Shown here one piece after another: positions 55,438-64,000 of a stretch of 64,000 bases of DNA. The translations under genes and the position numbers were made by a program. The stretch covers positions 62,001 to 126,000 of the forward strand of contig NZ_CP011427.1 in NCBI RefSeq assembly GCF_001506165.1, in the 5' to 3' direction. The notes beneath the pieces were generated by a model. That model did not search any database, was not told the origin of the DNA, and saw nothing but the letters and a program-made list of their open reading frames with translations. This stretch comes from Pantoea vagans. GTDB lineage: Bacteria; Pseudomonadota; Gammaproteobacteria; Enterobacterales; Enterobacteriaceae. Numbering within the stretch: the stretch's first letter is position 1; each line of letters opens with the position of its first letter.

Positions 55438-57483
55438 ATGACGCTCAGCAAACTGGATCAGGACGCGCTGGCCGCCGGTATCGCCGTGGAATTTATCAAT
55501 GCTAAAGGTGAACCGGAAAGCATCAGTGATGTGACTAAACGAGCCCTGCTGGCGGTAATGGATACGCCAGTAGGTAAGGTGCCGCCGCTGCCACCGGTGC
55601 AAGTCTTTACGCCGCGCGCCAAACGGCAGCTTACGCCTCAGGGCAAAGGCGAGTTTAGTTGGCAGCTCCAGAGCGAACAGGGCAAAACCTTCAGTGGGAC
55701 CCTTCAGGGTGGGGAAGCGTTAGCGCTCCCGCCGCGCCTGCCGCAGGGCTATCACAGCTTCACGTTGCGTCAGGGACGCAAACAGTGGCAAACGCGCATC
55801 ATTATCGCACCACGCCGTTGCTATCTGCCCGAGCCACTGCAACAGGGTGAAAAGCGTTGGGGCGCCTTGGTGCAACTTTACACGCTGCGATCTGACAGCA
55901 ATTGGGGCATCGGTGATTTCGGCGATTTGCAGCAGATGCTGGAGCAGGTTGCGGCCAACGGCGGTGATTTTGTTGGCCTCAACCCTCTGCACGCCCTCTA
56001 TCCGGCTCAACCGGACCATGCCAGTCCTTACAGCCCAACGTCGCGTCGCTGGCTGAATGTGCTCTACATTGACGTCAACCAGGTGGCAGCCTTCGCACAA
56101 AGTGAAGAGGCGCAGCGCTGGTGGGAGCTCGCGAAAACCCGTACCGTATTAAAACAAGCTCGTGCCACTGATTGGGTGGACTACAGTGCGGTCGCTGCGC
56201 TGAAAATAGCGGCATTACGTTTTGCCTGGCAAAGCTGGAAACCCGATGCCGATTTTCAGCAGTTTGTTGCTGAGGGCGGTGACGCGCTGCGCTATCAAGC
56301 GGCTTTTGATGGCATCCTTGCGGAACGTGCCGCCAGTCATCCTGACGAATGGGGCTGGGAGAAATGGCCGGAAGGTTGGCGTCACGCGCACCAGCCTGAG
56401 GTGCAGCAGTGGTGTGCCGATCATGAAGATGAGATTCAGTTCTGGAGTTGGCTGCAGTGGCTGGCGCAGCAACAGTTTGCGGCCTGCTGGCAGCGAAGCC
56501 AGCAACTGGGTATGGCGGTTGGGCTGTATCGTGATTTGGCGGTTGGGGTAGCGCAACACAGCGCAGAAACCTGGCTGGACCCGCAGCTCTATAAGCTTGG
56601 CGCGTCAGTGGGCGCACCGCCCGATCGTCTGGGGCCGCTGGGGCAAAACTGGGCGTTGCCGCCGCTCGATCCGCATGTGATGCGTGCACGGGGATATCAG
56701 CCGTTTATCGACCTGCTGCGTGCCAATATGCGTGACTGCGGCGCGTTGCGTATCGACCATGTGATGGCGCTACTGCGGCTGTGGTGGATCCCTTATGGCG
56801 AAGGTGCTGACAAGGGCGCGTACGTTTCGTATCCGGTCGACGAGTTGATGGCGATCCTCGCACTGGAAAGCCAGCGGCATGGCTGCATGGTGATTGGCGA
56901 GGATTTAGGCACGGTGCCGCCGATGATCGTTCGTATGTTGCGTAGCCACGGCATCTTTTCCTGGAAGGTTCTCTTTTTTGAACAGGAAAGAGATGGCCGA
57001 TATCGCCCACCTTCTGCCTATCCTCGCCAGTCGATTGCCAGCGCCAGTACGCATGATTTGCCGACGTTAAGTGGATTCTGGCAGGCCGGTGATTTGACGT
57101 TGGGCGAGAAACTGGGGATGTACCGCGGAAGCGTACTGCAATCACTGCAACAACAGCGGGTCACGCAGAAGCAAGCGTTACTGGATGCATTACAGCAGGC
57201 GGGGGCACTGTCTGCACAAGGCACTGAGCTAGCGAATGAACAATCCCTCACACCCGCGCTGAATTTGGCGATGCATCGTTTTCTTGCTCAGACGGGAAGC
57301 GCTTTACTAGGACTACAACCGGAGGATTGGCTGGGAATGACTTCGCCAGTCAATGTACCGGGTACAGTGAATGAATATCCGAATTGGCGACGGAAGTTGA
57401 GCATCACGCTGGAAGAAATGTTTGATGATAAAGCGGTACAGCAGGTGATGAAAGCGGTCACCGTGGGGCGCAAAGAGGCATAA
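55438..57483 (+). CDS. malQ: 4-alpha-glucanotransferase (amylomaltase)
   Basis: 681-residue GH77 enzyme that disproportionates maltodextrins for MalP. The C-terminal catalytic barrel has the nucleophile Asp in GALRIDHVMALLRLWW, the acid Glu in MVIGEDLGTVPP and the third carboxylate in ASTHDLPTLSGFW. The N-terminal half (about 60-150) is the variable extra domain of enterobacterial MalQ. ATG 55438 follows AGAGGAGAAAACC. It is about 13 residues shorter than E. coli MalQ. Confidence 0.95.
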   Translation: MTLSKLDQDALAAGIAVEFINAKGEPESISDVTKRALLAVMDTPVGKVPPLPPVQVFTPRAKRQLTPQGKGEFSWQLQSEQGKTFSGTLQGGEALALPPRLPQGYHSFTLRQGRKQWQTRIIIAPRRCYLPEPLQQGEKRWGALVQLYTLRSDSNWGIGDFGDLQQMLEQVAANGGDFVGLNPLHALYPAQPDHASPYSPTSRRWLNVLYIDVNQVAAFAQSEEAQRWWELAKTRTVLKQARATDWVDYSAVAALKIAALRFAWQSWKPDADFQQFVAEGGDALRYQAAFDGILAERAASHPDEWGWEKWPEGWRHAHQPEVQQWCADHEDEIQFWSWLQWLAQQQFAACWQRSQQLGMAVGLYRDLAVGVAQHSAETWLDPQLYKLGASVGAPPDRLGPLGQNWALPPLDPHVMRARGYQPFIDLLRANMRDCGALRIDHVMALLRLWWIPYGEGADKGAYVSYPVDELMAILALESQRHGCMVIGEDLGTVPPMIVRMLRSHGIFSWKVLFFEQERDGRYRPPSAYPRQSIASASTHDLPTLSGFWQAGDLTLGEKLGMYRGSVLQSLQQQRVTQKQALLDALQQAGALSAQGTELANEQSLTPALNLAMHRFLAQTGSALLGLQPEDWLGMTSPVNVPGTVNEYPNWRRKLSITLEEMFDDKAVQQVMKAVTVGRKEA

Positions 57484-57518
57484 GAGAGCGGCAGCACGGA
57501 TGCGCTGCCGCCACAAAA

Positions 57519-58094
57519 TCAGTAGTAAGAGTGCTCGCCGCGCTGGTGTTCGGTGAGGTCACGCACACCTTTCAGCTCAGGGAAGGCTGCCAGTAGCTCT
57601 TTCTCGATACCATCTTTCAGCGTCACGTCGATCATTGAACAGCCGTTACAGCCGCCGCCAAACTGCAGAATGGCATAGCCGTCATCGGTGATTTCCATCA
57701 GCGATACGCGACCGCCATGGCCAGCCAGTTGCGGGTTGATCTGCGCCTGCAGCAGATACTCTACACGCTCAACCATTGGCGCATCGTCAGACACTTTGCG
57801 CATCTTGGCGTTCGGCGCTTTCAGCGTCAGCTGGGAACCGAGGTTGTCAGTGACAAAATCGATCTCGGCATCTTCCAGATAAGGAGCGCTCAGCTCATCG
57901 ATATAAGCTGACAGCTTTTCGAACTTCATTTCGGTGTCAGTGGCTTCTACTGCATCGGGTGGGCAGTAAGAAACGCCGCATTCCGCGGTCGGCGTACCCG
58001 GATTAATGACGAATACGCGAATTTGCGTGCCGTCTTCTTGTTTCGACAGCAATTTCGAGAAGTGCTCTTGCGCAGCATCAGTAATAACGATCAT
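57519..58094 (-). CDS. nfuA: Fe-S biogenesis protein NfuA
   Basis: 191-residue iron-sulphur carrier. N-terminal degenerate A-type (HesB-like) domain at about 1-95, C-terminal Nfu domain at about 110-185, with the cluster cysteines Cys149 and Cys152 in GGGCNGCSM. Same length as E. coli NfuA. It follows gntX by 58 bases on the same strand and is convergent with malQ; in E. coli gntT lies between nfuA and malQ and is absent here. Confidence 0.96.
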   Translation of the reverse strand: MIVITDAAQEHFSKLLSKQEDGTQIRVFVINPGTPTAECGVSYCPPDAVEATDTEMKFEKLSAYIDELSAPYLEDAEIDFVTDNLGSQLTLKAPNAKMRKVSDDAPMVERVEYLLQAQINPQLAGHGGRVSLMEITDDGYAILQFGGGCNGCSMIDVTLKDGIEKELLAAFPELKGVRDLTEHQRGEHSYY

Positions 58095-58152
58095 GGCGAT
58101 TGCTCAATAGTTGACTAAATTACTTGGTTATAATACGCCCAACACCGACGCT

Positions 58153-58830
58153 CTACAAGGTACGGCACAGGCAGCCAATATGTACGCTGGACGCGCCTTG
58201 CGCCAGCAGGATGCGGCTGATTTCTGCCACCGTGCTTCCGGTGGTCACCACATCATCGATGAGTAAGATATGACGTCCGCGCACCGACATTTCAAGGCGA
58301 AACGCGCCGCGCAGGTTCTTTTTACGGGCAGTGGCACGCAACGCATGTTGTAAAGCACCCTGCCTTCGACGGCGAACGCCTTCGCGATATTCACAGCCTA
58401 ACCAGTGCGCCAGCGGTTTTGCCACCAACCCGGCCTGATTGTAGCCACGTCGCCAGGCTCGGCGGCGATGCAGCGGTACACTCAACACTAAATCTATGCG
58501 TGGTAAAAGGTTATTGCGCCGATTTGTTAATAATTTTAACAAAAGTAGCCGTGCCAGCATCACTCTAAGTGCGGTGGCGCGGGAAAATTTTAGCTGCAAT
58601 ACCCAATCGCTGACCGGTGGCTGGTAATCACTGACGCAGGTTAAGCTCTGCCACGGCAGCGGATGGCGGATGCAGCGGCCGCAGAGCTGGGTACCGCAGG
58701 CGGGTAGTCCACAACAAGGACAGAGTGTGGGTAAGGGGGGAATCTGCCTGATACAACGGCTGCATATGCCATGTCCCGCGATCTGCAGCGGCAAGCGGCA
58801 TAGCCAACACAGTGCGGGGATTGATAGCAT
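58153..58830 (-). CDS. gntX: ComF-family phosphoribosyltransferase-like protein GntX
   Basis: 225-residue protein. An N-terminal zinc-ribbon-like segment holds many cysteines (ALCWLCRLPLQIAGHGICSR, LCPCCGLPACG, LCGRC). A phosphoribosyltransferase domain follows with the PRPP loop HILLIDDVVTTGSTVAE. It belongs with ComFC/GntX proteins needed for DNA uptake and use in relatives. It is divergent from bioH by 35 bases, as in E. coli. Confidence 0.92.
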   Translation of the reverse strand: MLSIPALCWLCRLPLQIAGHGICSRCIRQIPPLPTLCPCCGLPACGTQLCGRCIRHPLPWQSLTCVSDYQPPVSDWVLQLKFSRATALRVMLARLLLLKLLTNRRNNLLPRIDLVLSVPLHRRRAWRRGYNQAGLVAKPLAHWLGCEYREGVRRRRQGALQHALRATARKKNLRGAFRLEMSVRGRHILLIDDVVTTGSTVAEISRILLAQGASSVHIGCLCRTL

Positions 58831-58865
58831 AGCGGCCTCTTTTTCACTTTTCGGGAGTGTAACCG

Positions 58866-59642
58866 ATGAGTTCGCTTTACTGGCACACTACAGGCGAAGG
58901 CGATCGCGATCTTGTGCTGCTGCACGGCTGGGGACTAAACGCGGAAGTGTGGCAAAACATCGTTCCTCGACTCAGCCCGCATTTTCGCCTGCATTTGGTG
59001 GACCTGCCGGGCTTTGGCCGCAGCCAAGGCTTTGGGCCGCTTACCTTGGCCGATATGGCGCAACAGCTGCTACCGCAACTGCCCGCGCGTGCGGTGCTGC
59101 TAGGTTGGTCGTTGGGAGGATTGGTTGCCAGCCAAATCGCCTTGAAGCAGCCGGAACGCGTTAGCGCATTGATTAGCGTTGCCTCTTCGCCCTGTTTTAC
59201 CGCTCACGGTGAGTGGCCTGGCATCAAGCCGGAAACGCTGGAAAGCTTTCAACAGCAGCTAAGTAATGACTTCCAGCGTACCGTGGAACGCTTCCTGGCG
59301 TTACAAACCATGGGCACGGAGAATGCACGCCAGGATGCACGTCAGTTGAAGGAGGTGGTGCTGTCGCAGCCGATGCCTTCGGTTGAAGTGCTTGAGGGCG
59401 GGCTGAAGATCTTGCATGAGGTGGATCTGCGTGCTGAGTTGCCGCACCTGACGCCGCCATTGCTGCGTTTGTACGGAGCGCTGGATGGCTTGGTTCCACG
59501 TCGTATTGCGCCGATGCTGGATGAAGCATTACCAACTTCCCCATCAATCGTGATGGAAAAGGCGGCACATGCGCCATTTATCTCTCATCCTGACGCATTT
59601 TGTCAGCATATTATTGAGTTCATCCAATCAGTTGAGCGTTAA
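58866..59642 (+). CDS. bioH: Pimeloyl-[acyl-carrier protein] methyl ester esterase
   Basis: 258-residue alpha/beta hydrolase that removes the methyl ester from pimeloyl-ACP methyl ester in biotin synthesis. Nucleophile Ser82 in GWSLGG, acid Asp in YGALDGLVP, catalytic His in [10 protein letters not shown]. The N-terminal [14 protein letters not shown] holds the oxyanion residues. GGGAGTGTAACC precedes the ATG. Confidence 0.95.
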   Translation: MSSLYWHTTGEGDRDLVLLHGWGLNAEVWQNIVPRLSPHFRLHLVDLPGFGRSQGFGPLTLADMAQQLLPQLPARAVLLGWSLGGLVASQIALKQPERVSALISVASSPCFTAHGEWPGIKPETLESFQQQLSNDFQRTVERFLALQTMGTENARQDARQLKEVVLSQPMPSVEVLEGGLKILHEVDLRAELPHLTPPLLRLYGALDGLVPRRIAPMLDEALPTSPSIVMEKAAHAPFISHPDAFCQHIIEFIQSVER

Positions 59643-59793
59643 TTCTGTTGCTGCGGTGGCAAATTTGTCACCAGCGGCAATACTTTTGACGTGAGCTGCA
59701 CCGCTGCTTGGTGTGAACCTGTCTTTTTCTCGCCTGTTGTGCTTCGCGGACGCTTACATCCCAATAATGGAAAATATGGATGAGGGTAATGCT

Positions 59794-60063
59794 ATGAAGA
59801 TGATGAAATGGGCTGTGGCTTCTCTGGTGATGAGCGCGGTGTCGTTTTCAGCGTTCGCTGCAAAGGAAGTGACCAAAGAAGAAGTGCAAAAAATGAATCT
59901 TGAGAAAATCGGTACGGTGACAACTTCGGGAGAAGCGACTTCTCCGATGGATGCTAAACGTGCTCTTTCTAAAGCGGCTGACGAGAAAGGCGGAAAATAC
60001 TTTCTGGTGATTGCGGGTCGTGAGCATGGTAAGTTCAGCGCCACGGCGGATGTCTATAAGTAA
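59794..60063 (+). CDS. Small secreted DUF1471 (YdgH/BhsA/McbA-like) protein
   Basis: 89-residue protein with a Sec signal peptide (about 1-23, ending SFSAFA) and one YdgH/BhsA/McbA-like domain (KIGTVTTSGEATSPMDAKRA, KADEKGGKYFLVIA-type strand, C-terminal GKFSATADVYK). Relatives are periplasmic or outer-membrane stress and biofilm proteins. ATG 59794 follows GAGGG. It occupies the place where feoABC lie in E. coli, and its stop directly abuts the convergent phosphorylase gene. Confidence 0.85.
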   Translation: MKMMKWAVASLVMSAVSFSAFAAKEVTKEEVQKMNLEKIGTVTTSGEATSPMDAKRALSKAADEKGGKYFLVIAGREHGKFSATADVYK

Positions 60064-61752
60064 TCAACCGCGCAGCCACATAAACTGCCAGGCAGCGAGC
60101 GTGAATGGCTCGCTGCCATCTACTTTTTCCCCACTGATCACGTCCTGATAAAGTTTTGATTGCGGCAACTGCGTCGTGATGTCGCGGCTGCTGAGGTTAA
60201 AAATGCAGAGTAACCCCTCGTCGCTACCTGTTTGATGGCGACGTAGCATCAGCAGTGCATTTTCACTCTCTAATAACGTCATCGGGTTGTCGGGATGAAA
60301 GGCAGGCTGGCGCGTGCGGAGCTGAATCAAGGCGCTCAGGCGTTCATACACCTGCTGACGCAGCGTGTTGCCACCGCTGATCCATGCTTCCATGTCATGC
60401 AGGCTGTATTTTTCTCGATTGATCGCGCGGTTATGTCCGGCGGCATGCACGCCTTCGTTATCATTGCGCGAACCGAGGATGCTCTGGATGTAAATCGCGG
60501 GCACGCCGGGGAATACCAGCAAAATGGCGTGTGCGAGCAAGAATCGACGTAAACGCGTGTCATCATCATCAGTTTGATGGTTGAGTGCATCGAGGTAGGT
60601 CACGTTGATTTCATAAGGGCTGGTGGTGCCATCCGGATTGTTCTTGTAAGAGACCAGAGCGCCCTCCAGCGCTAACTCACGCACCAGCGCCACAATTTCG
60701 ATTTCCGACAAAATCCCGCGAGCCGGGTTTAGGCCTATGCCATCGTGCGAAGCGAGGAAGTTGAAGAAAGTGGTGGTGCCATTTCCCGTGTCCAGCGTGC
60801 TGGCCCACTGGCGTAACGCACGTGATGAGCCAGAGTGAATGGCGTGCAGCACCAACGGCGGCAGGGAGAACTGATAGACCATTTGCGCTTCGTCATGACC
60901 GTTGCCAAAGTAGCTGATGTTGTCCTTATGCGGCACATTGGTTTCGGTGACAATCACCGTGCCGGGCGCGACCTCGTTGGCGATGGCACGAAACAGCTTC
61001 ACTAACTGGTGCGTTTTAGGCAGATGGATGCAATTAGTGCCTGGCGTTTTCCACATATAGCCAACGGCATCGAGTCGCACATAATCGGCGCCTTTGTTGA
61101 GGTAATCCAGTAGCACGCCCACCATACGAATCAATACTTCCGGGTTGGCGAAGTTGAGGTCAATTTGGTCGGCACTGAAAGTGGTCCAGATAAAGCGTGT
61201 TTCGCCGTTAGCCAGAGTGAAAGGGGTGAGCAGCGGTGAGGTGCGTGGCCGCGTGACCGCACTAAGGTCCGTGGCGGGCGGCATGCTGATAAAAAAGTCA
61301 TTCCAGCCGGGGTCCTGCGCGAGGAAATGTTGAAACCACTGGCTGTGCGCGGACATGTGATTACAGACGAAATCGAACATCAGCCGGGTTTCACTGTGCA
61401 AGGCAGCAATATGCTGCCAGTTGCCGCAGATCGGATTGACCTGGTGATAATCAATCACCGAGAAACCGTCATCAGACGAATAAGGGAAAAACGGCAGCAG
61501 GTGCACCAGGCTGAACGTCGATTGTAAGTGCTGCTGATAAAAGCGTGAGAAGCTGGCGAGCGTGGGCTGATCGGGTTCGCGGAACTGATCGGCATAGCTG
61601 ATCAACACCACATCTTTTTCATCCCAGTGCGCTTTGCGTGGCAGTTTGGCGGTATCACGCGCAGCGCGAATGTGCGAAAGCAGGCGCTCACGTGCGGCGA
61701 CGGGAAAGCGGCCTTCGTAAATCTCATCAAGTAATGCGTTGATTTTGTCCAT
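60064..61752 (-). CDS. GH13 sugar phosphorylase (sucrose or glucosylglycerate phosphorylase type)
   Basis: 562-residue cytoplasmic (alpha/beta)8 barrel of the GH13 sucrose-phosphorylase subfamily. The N-terminal HLLPFFPYSSDDGFSVIDYH is the diagnostic sequence of this group. The nucleophile Asp is in YVRLDAVGYMWK, acid Glu in VIVTETNVPHKDN and the third Asp in NFLASHDGIGLNPARG. Length and motifs are like E. coli YcjM, a glucosylglycerate phosphorylase, so either substrate is possible. No transporter or sugar-specific regulator is adjacent. Confidence 0.82.
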   Translation of the reverse strand: MDKINALLDEIYEGRFPVAARERLLSHIRAARDTAKLPRKAHWDEKDVVLISYADQFREPDQPTLASFSRFYQQHLQSTFSLVHLLPFFPYSSDDGFSVIDYHQVNPICGNWQHIAALHSETRLMFDFVCNHMSAHSQWFQHFLAQDPGWNDFFISMPPATDLSAVTRPRTSPLLTPFTLANGETRFIWTTFSADQIDLNFANPEVLIRMVGVLLDYLNKGADYVRLDAVGYMWKTPGTNCIHLPKTHQLVKLFRAIANEVAPGTVIVTETNVPHKDNISYFGNGHDEAQMVYQFSLPPLVLHAIHSGSSRALRQWASTLDTGNGTTTFFNFLASHDGIGLNPARGILSEIEIVALVRELALEGALVSYKNNPDGTTSPYEINVTYLDALNHQTDDDDTRLRRFLLAHAILLVFPGVPAIYIQSILGSRNDNEGVHAAGHNRAINREKYSLHDMEAWISGGNTLRQQVYERLSALIQLRTRQPAFHPDNPMTLLESENALLMLRRHQTGSDEGLLCIFNLSSRDITTQLPQSKLYQDVISGEKVDGSEPFTLAAWQFMWLRG

Positions 61753-61856
61753 CAGATCGTTGGGCCACGCGGAAGGTCATTTTTTCACACGGATTTTTTC
61801 AGCGTAGACGGTAGGGGGGATTTATCAACTTGAGAGGGTCATGCAGAGGCGCGTTT

Positions 61857-61880
61857 TAGGGCGGCATGAAGGCCGCCCTA
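61857..61880. repeat. Palindrome at the tex 3' end
   Basis: TAGGGCGGCATGAAGG then CCGCCCTA: a 24-base palindrome 13 bases after the tex stop (minus strand). It resembles the family spacer TAGGG plus an arm and may serve as 3'-end signal for tex. Confidence 0.6.
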
Positions 61881-61892
61881 CACATGATGAGT

Positions 61893-64000
61893 TTAGCGCT
61901 TTTTACCGAAAGCCGCGGCCAATGCATCGCCCATGGCGCTATTGCCTGCTGGCGCACTGGCGGGTTTGCCGCGAGCTTTGTTGTGAGCAGTTGGGCGGTT
62001 CTGCTCTTTGCCACTGCTGCGGTTATTACCGCCGCGCGCATTGCTTTCGCCAGGTTGCTCATCCAGACGCATGGTGAGGGCAATACGTTTGCGCTGCATA
62101 TCCACTTCCATCACCTTCACTTTGACAATGTCGCCGGCTTTCACCACTTGATGCGGATCTTCAACGAACTTGTCGGAAAGTGATGAGATGTGAACCAGAC
62201 CATCCTGGTGTACGCCGATATCGACAAAGGCACCGAAGTTGGTGACGTTGGTGACTGCGCCTTCCAGAATCATGCCTGGCAGCAAATCATTCAGCGTTTC
62301 TACACCTTCAGCAAACTGCGCGGTTTTGAATTCAGGACGTGGATCGCGGCCCGGTTTCTCCAGCTCTTTAATGATGTCAGTGACAGTCGGCAGACCAAAA
62401 CGCTCATCGGTAAAGTCACGCGCGTTGAGGTCACGCAAACCACCAGGATTGCCCATCAACTCGTTCAATGCCTGCTCGGTTGCCGCCAGAATACGCTCAA
62501 CCAACGGATAGGCTTCTGGGTGCACCGTTGAGGCATCCAGCGGGTTATCACCCTGGTTGATGCGCAGGAAGCCCGCACACTGCTCAAACGCTTTTGGCCC
62601 AAGACGGCTGACTTTTAACAGCTGCTGACGGTTCTGGAAGCGACCATTCTCATCACGCCAGCTGACAATGTTCTGCGCCATCATGCGCGTCAAGCCTGCT
62701 ACACGGGTCAACAGCGCCACCGAGGCGGTATTGAGGTCAACCCCTACGGCGTTCACGCAGTCCTCTACCACGGCGTCCAGTTTCTTCGCCAGCTGGCTTT
62801 GGCTGACGTCGTGCTGATACTGGCCCACACCGATAGATTTCGGGTCGATTTTTACCAGTTCGGCCAGTGGATCTTGCAGACGGCGTGCGATGGAAACGGC
62901 TCCGCGCAAAGAAACGTCTAAATCGGGGAACTCCAGTGCGGCCAGTTCAGAAGCCGAGTAAACGGAGGCGCCCGCTTCACTGACGATCACTTTCTGCGCG
63001 TGGATTTGCGGGAACTGCTTCTGCACGTCGAGGAAGAAGCGCTCGGTCTCGCGTGAAGCGGTACCGTTGCCGATGGCCACCAGTTCAACCTGATGTTTGG
63101 CACAGAGCGCGGCAATTGAGTTCGCTGCTTTTGCGACTTGTCCGGTGTGCGGATAAATCGTGTCGGTCGCGACTAATTTGCCGGTGGCATCCACCACGGC
63201 GACTTTTACGCCGGTACGCAGGCCTGGATCGAGGCCCATGGTCGCGCGCATGCCAGCCGGAGCAGCCATCAGCAGATCGTGCAGGTTGCGGGCGAAGACA
63301 TTAATTGCTTCATCTTCAGCGCGTTCACGGATGGTGCCCATCAGCTCGGTTTCGAGGTGCAGCAACACCTTGATGCGCCAGGTCCAGCTCACCACGGCTT
63401 TACGCCAGCTATCCGCCGGAGCGTTATTCAGTCGCAGTTGCAGGTGTTCGGTAATCAGTGTCTCTCCGTGGCTTTCACGGGGTGCTTCATCAAATTGCGG
63501 ATCGGCATTCAGCGACAGTTGCAGCACGCCTTCATTGCGACCACGGAACATCGCCAATGCACGGTGCGAAGGCACAGAACTCAGGGCTTCATGATGATCG
63601 AAGTAATCGCGGAATTTCGCGCCTTCTTCCTCTTTGCCTTCCACCACGCGGGACACCACGTGCGCATTCTTCCACAGATAATCTCGCACTTTCGCCAGCA
63701 GCGTTGCGTCTTCGGCAAAGCGTTCCATCAGGATGTAGCGTGCGCCGTCCAGTGCTGCGCGCACGTCGGCAACGCCTTTATCCGCATCGACATAACCCGC
63801 TGCCAGTTGTTCTGGGTCCTGTGAAGCATCGTGCCACAGCGTTTCAGCCAGCGGTTCCAGACCGGCCTCAATGGCAATTTGACCACGGGTACGACGTTTC
63901 TGCTTATAAGGCAGGTAAAGGTCTTCCAGCTCGGTTTTATTCAGTGTGTTATGGATCGCGCTGGCGAGTTCTGGAGTAAGTTTGCCCTGTTCGTCGATGG
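61893..64000 (-). CDS. tex: Tex transcription accessory protein, N-terminus beyond window edge
   Basis: RNA-binding transcription factor (yhgF in E. coli). About 702 residues are visible; some 70-75 N-terminal residues lie right of 64000. Visible order: helical Tex N-terminal domain ([20 protein letters not shown]), YqgF/RNase H-like domain ([20 protein letters not shown]), helix-hairpin-helix repeats ([33 protein letters not shown]) and a C-terminal S1 domain ([20 protein letters not shown]). A short basic tail rich in Asn, Gly and Arg follows. GTG 63764 is internal, not the start. Confidence 0.95.
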   Translation of the reverse strand, partial: IDEQGKLTPELASAIHNTLNKTELEDLYLPYKQKRRTRGQIAIEAGLEPLAETLWHDASQDPEQLAAGYVDADKGVADVRAALDGARYILMERFAEDATLLAKVRDYLWKNAHVVSRVVEGKEEEGAKFRDYFDHHEALSSVPSHRALAMFRGRNEGVLQLSLNADPQFDEAPRESHGETLITEHLQLRLNNAPADSWRKAVVSWTWRIKVLLHLETELMGTIRERAEDEAINVFARNLHDLLMAAPAGMRATMGLDPGLRTGVKVAVVDATGKLVATDTIYPHTGQVAKAANSIAALCAKHQVELVAIGNGTASRETERFFLDVQKQFPQIHAQKVIVSEAGASVYSASELAALEFPDLDVSLRGAVSIARRLQDPLAELVKIDPKSIGVGQYQHDVSQSQLAKKLDAVVEDCVNAVGVDLNTASVALLTRVAGLTRMMAQNIVSWRDENGRFQNRQQLLKVSRLGPKAFEQCAGFLRINQGDNPLDASTVHPEAYPLVERILAATEQALNELMGNPGGLRDLNARDFTDERFGLPTVTDIIKELEKPGRDPRPEFKTAQFAEGVETLNDLLPGMILEGAVTNVTNFGAFVDIGVHQDGLVHISSLSDKFVEDPHQVVKAGDIVKVKVMEVDMQRKRIALTMRLDEQPGESNARGGNNRSSGKEQNRPTAHNKARGKPASAPAGNSAMGDALAAAFGKKR

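Noticed and set aside
1-64000. Possible tRNA, rRNA or prophage attachment sites
   Set aside because: I saw no cloverleaf-like tRNA sequence, no rRNA segment and no integrase or phage structural gene in the window.

Overview
The window looks like a chromosomal segment of an enterobacterium, most likely Erwiniaceae and probably Pantoea or a close relative. Many proteins can be recognised as close orthologues of Escherichia coli genes. Two long runs follow E. coli gene order: gor-rlmJ-prlC-rsmJ-uspA-uspB-pit-yhiN, and glpD-glpEGR ... malPQ-nfuA-gntX-bioH ... tex. The genus is an inference from the overall mix of genes and repeats, not from a database search.

Layout. At 1-3284 lies part of a ribitol catabolic locus: D-ribulokinase (cut by the left edge), ribitol 2-dehydrogenase and a divergent LacI-type regulator. 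From 3429 to 14819 is a housekeeping block for glutathione reductase, RNase Z/BN, a CPBP protease, rRNA methyltransferases RlmJ and RsmJ, oligopeptidase A, UspA, UspB, phosphate transporter Pit and the YhiN flavoprotein. From 14989 to 31013 is a mixed accessory region: a capsule-type glycosyltransferase, a secreted isochorismatase-family hydrolase with a divergent GlxA-type regulator, an AraC regulator, a secreted alpha/beta hydrolase, a GAF-GGDEF cyclase, hemB, proP, a 2-hydroxyacid dehydrogenase overlapping a CSS-EAL phosphodiesterase, a class II aldolase-like protein with an orphan ABC binding protein, and an AI-2E-family exporter. From 31273 to 36180 come an Fbp-type ABC importer and the MFS transporter YhhS, the latter flanked by two ERIC elements.

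From 36397 to 47583 is a myo-inositol catabolic regulon: iolI-like, iolA, iolB, iolR, iolC (fused to DUF2090), iolD, iolG and iolE. It supplies dehydrogenation (IolG), dehydration (IolE), ring hydrolysis (IolD), isomerisation (IolB), phosphorylation (IolC), probably aldol cleavage (DUF2090 domain) and oxidation of malonate semialdehyde (IolA). RpiR-type IolR is the expected repressor, and ATTTCAT/ATGAAAT motifs recur in its putative control regions. From 47675 to 51394 is the aerobic glycerol-3-phosphate group glpD / glpEGR. A 1.28-kb IS481-family insertion sequence with doubled terminal repeats (51423-52705) separates it from malPQ. Then follow nfuA, gntX, bioH, a small DUF1471-type secreted protein, a GH13 sugar phosphorylase and tex (N-terminus beyond the right edge).

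At least fourteen loci, mostly intergenic 3' regions, carry short palindromic repeats in which a GGTCGCC...GGCGACC arm and a GGTGCGC...GCGCACC arm are often joined by a CTACA/TGTAG spacer. The IS element sits inside one of these. I saw no tRNA or rRNA gene, CRISPR array or prophage. I did not find a clearly new multi-gene system. The best leads are the long hairpin in the proP leader, the IS/palindrome nesting, the missing malT beside malPQ, and the putative operator motif of the iol regulon.
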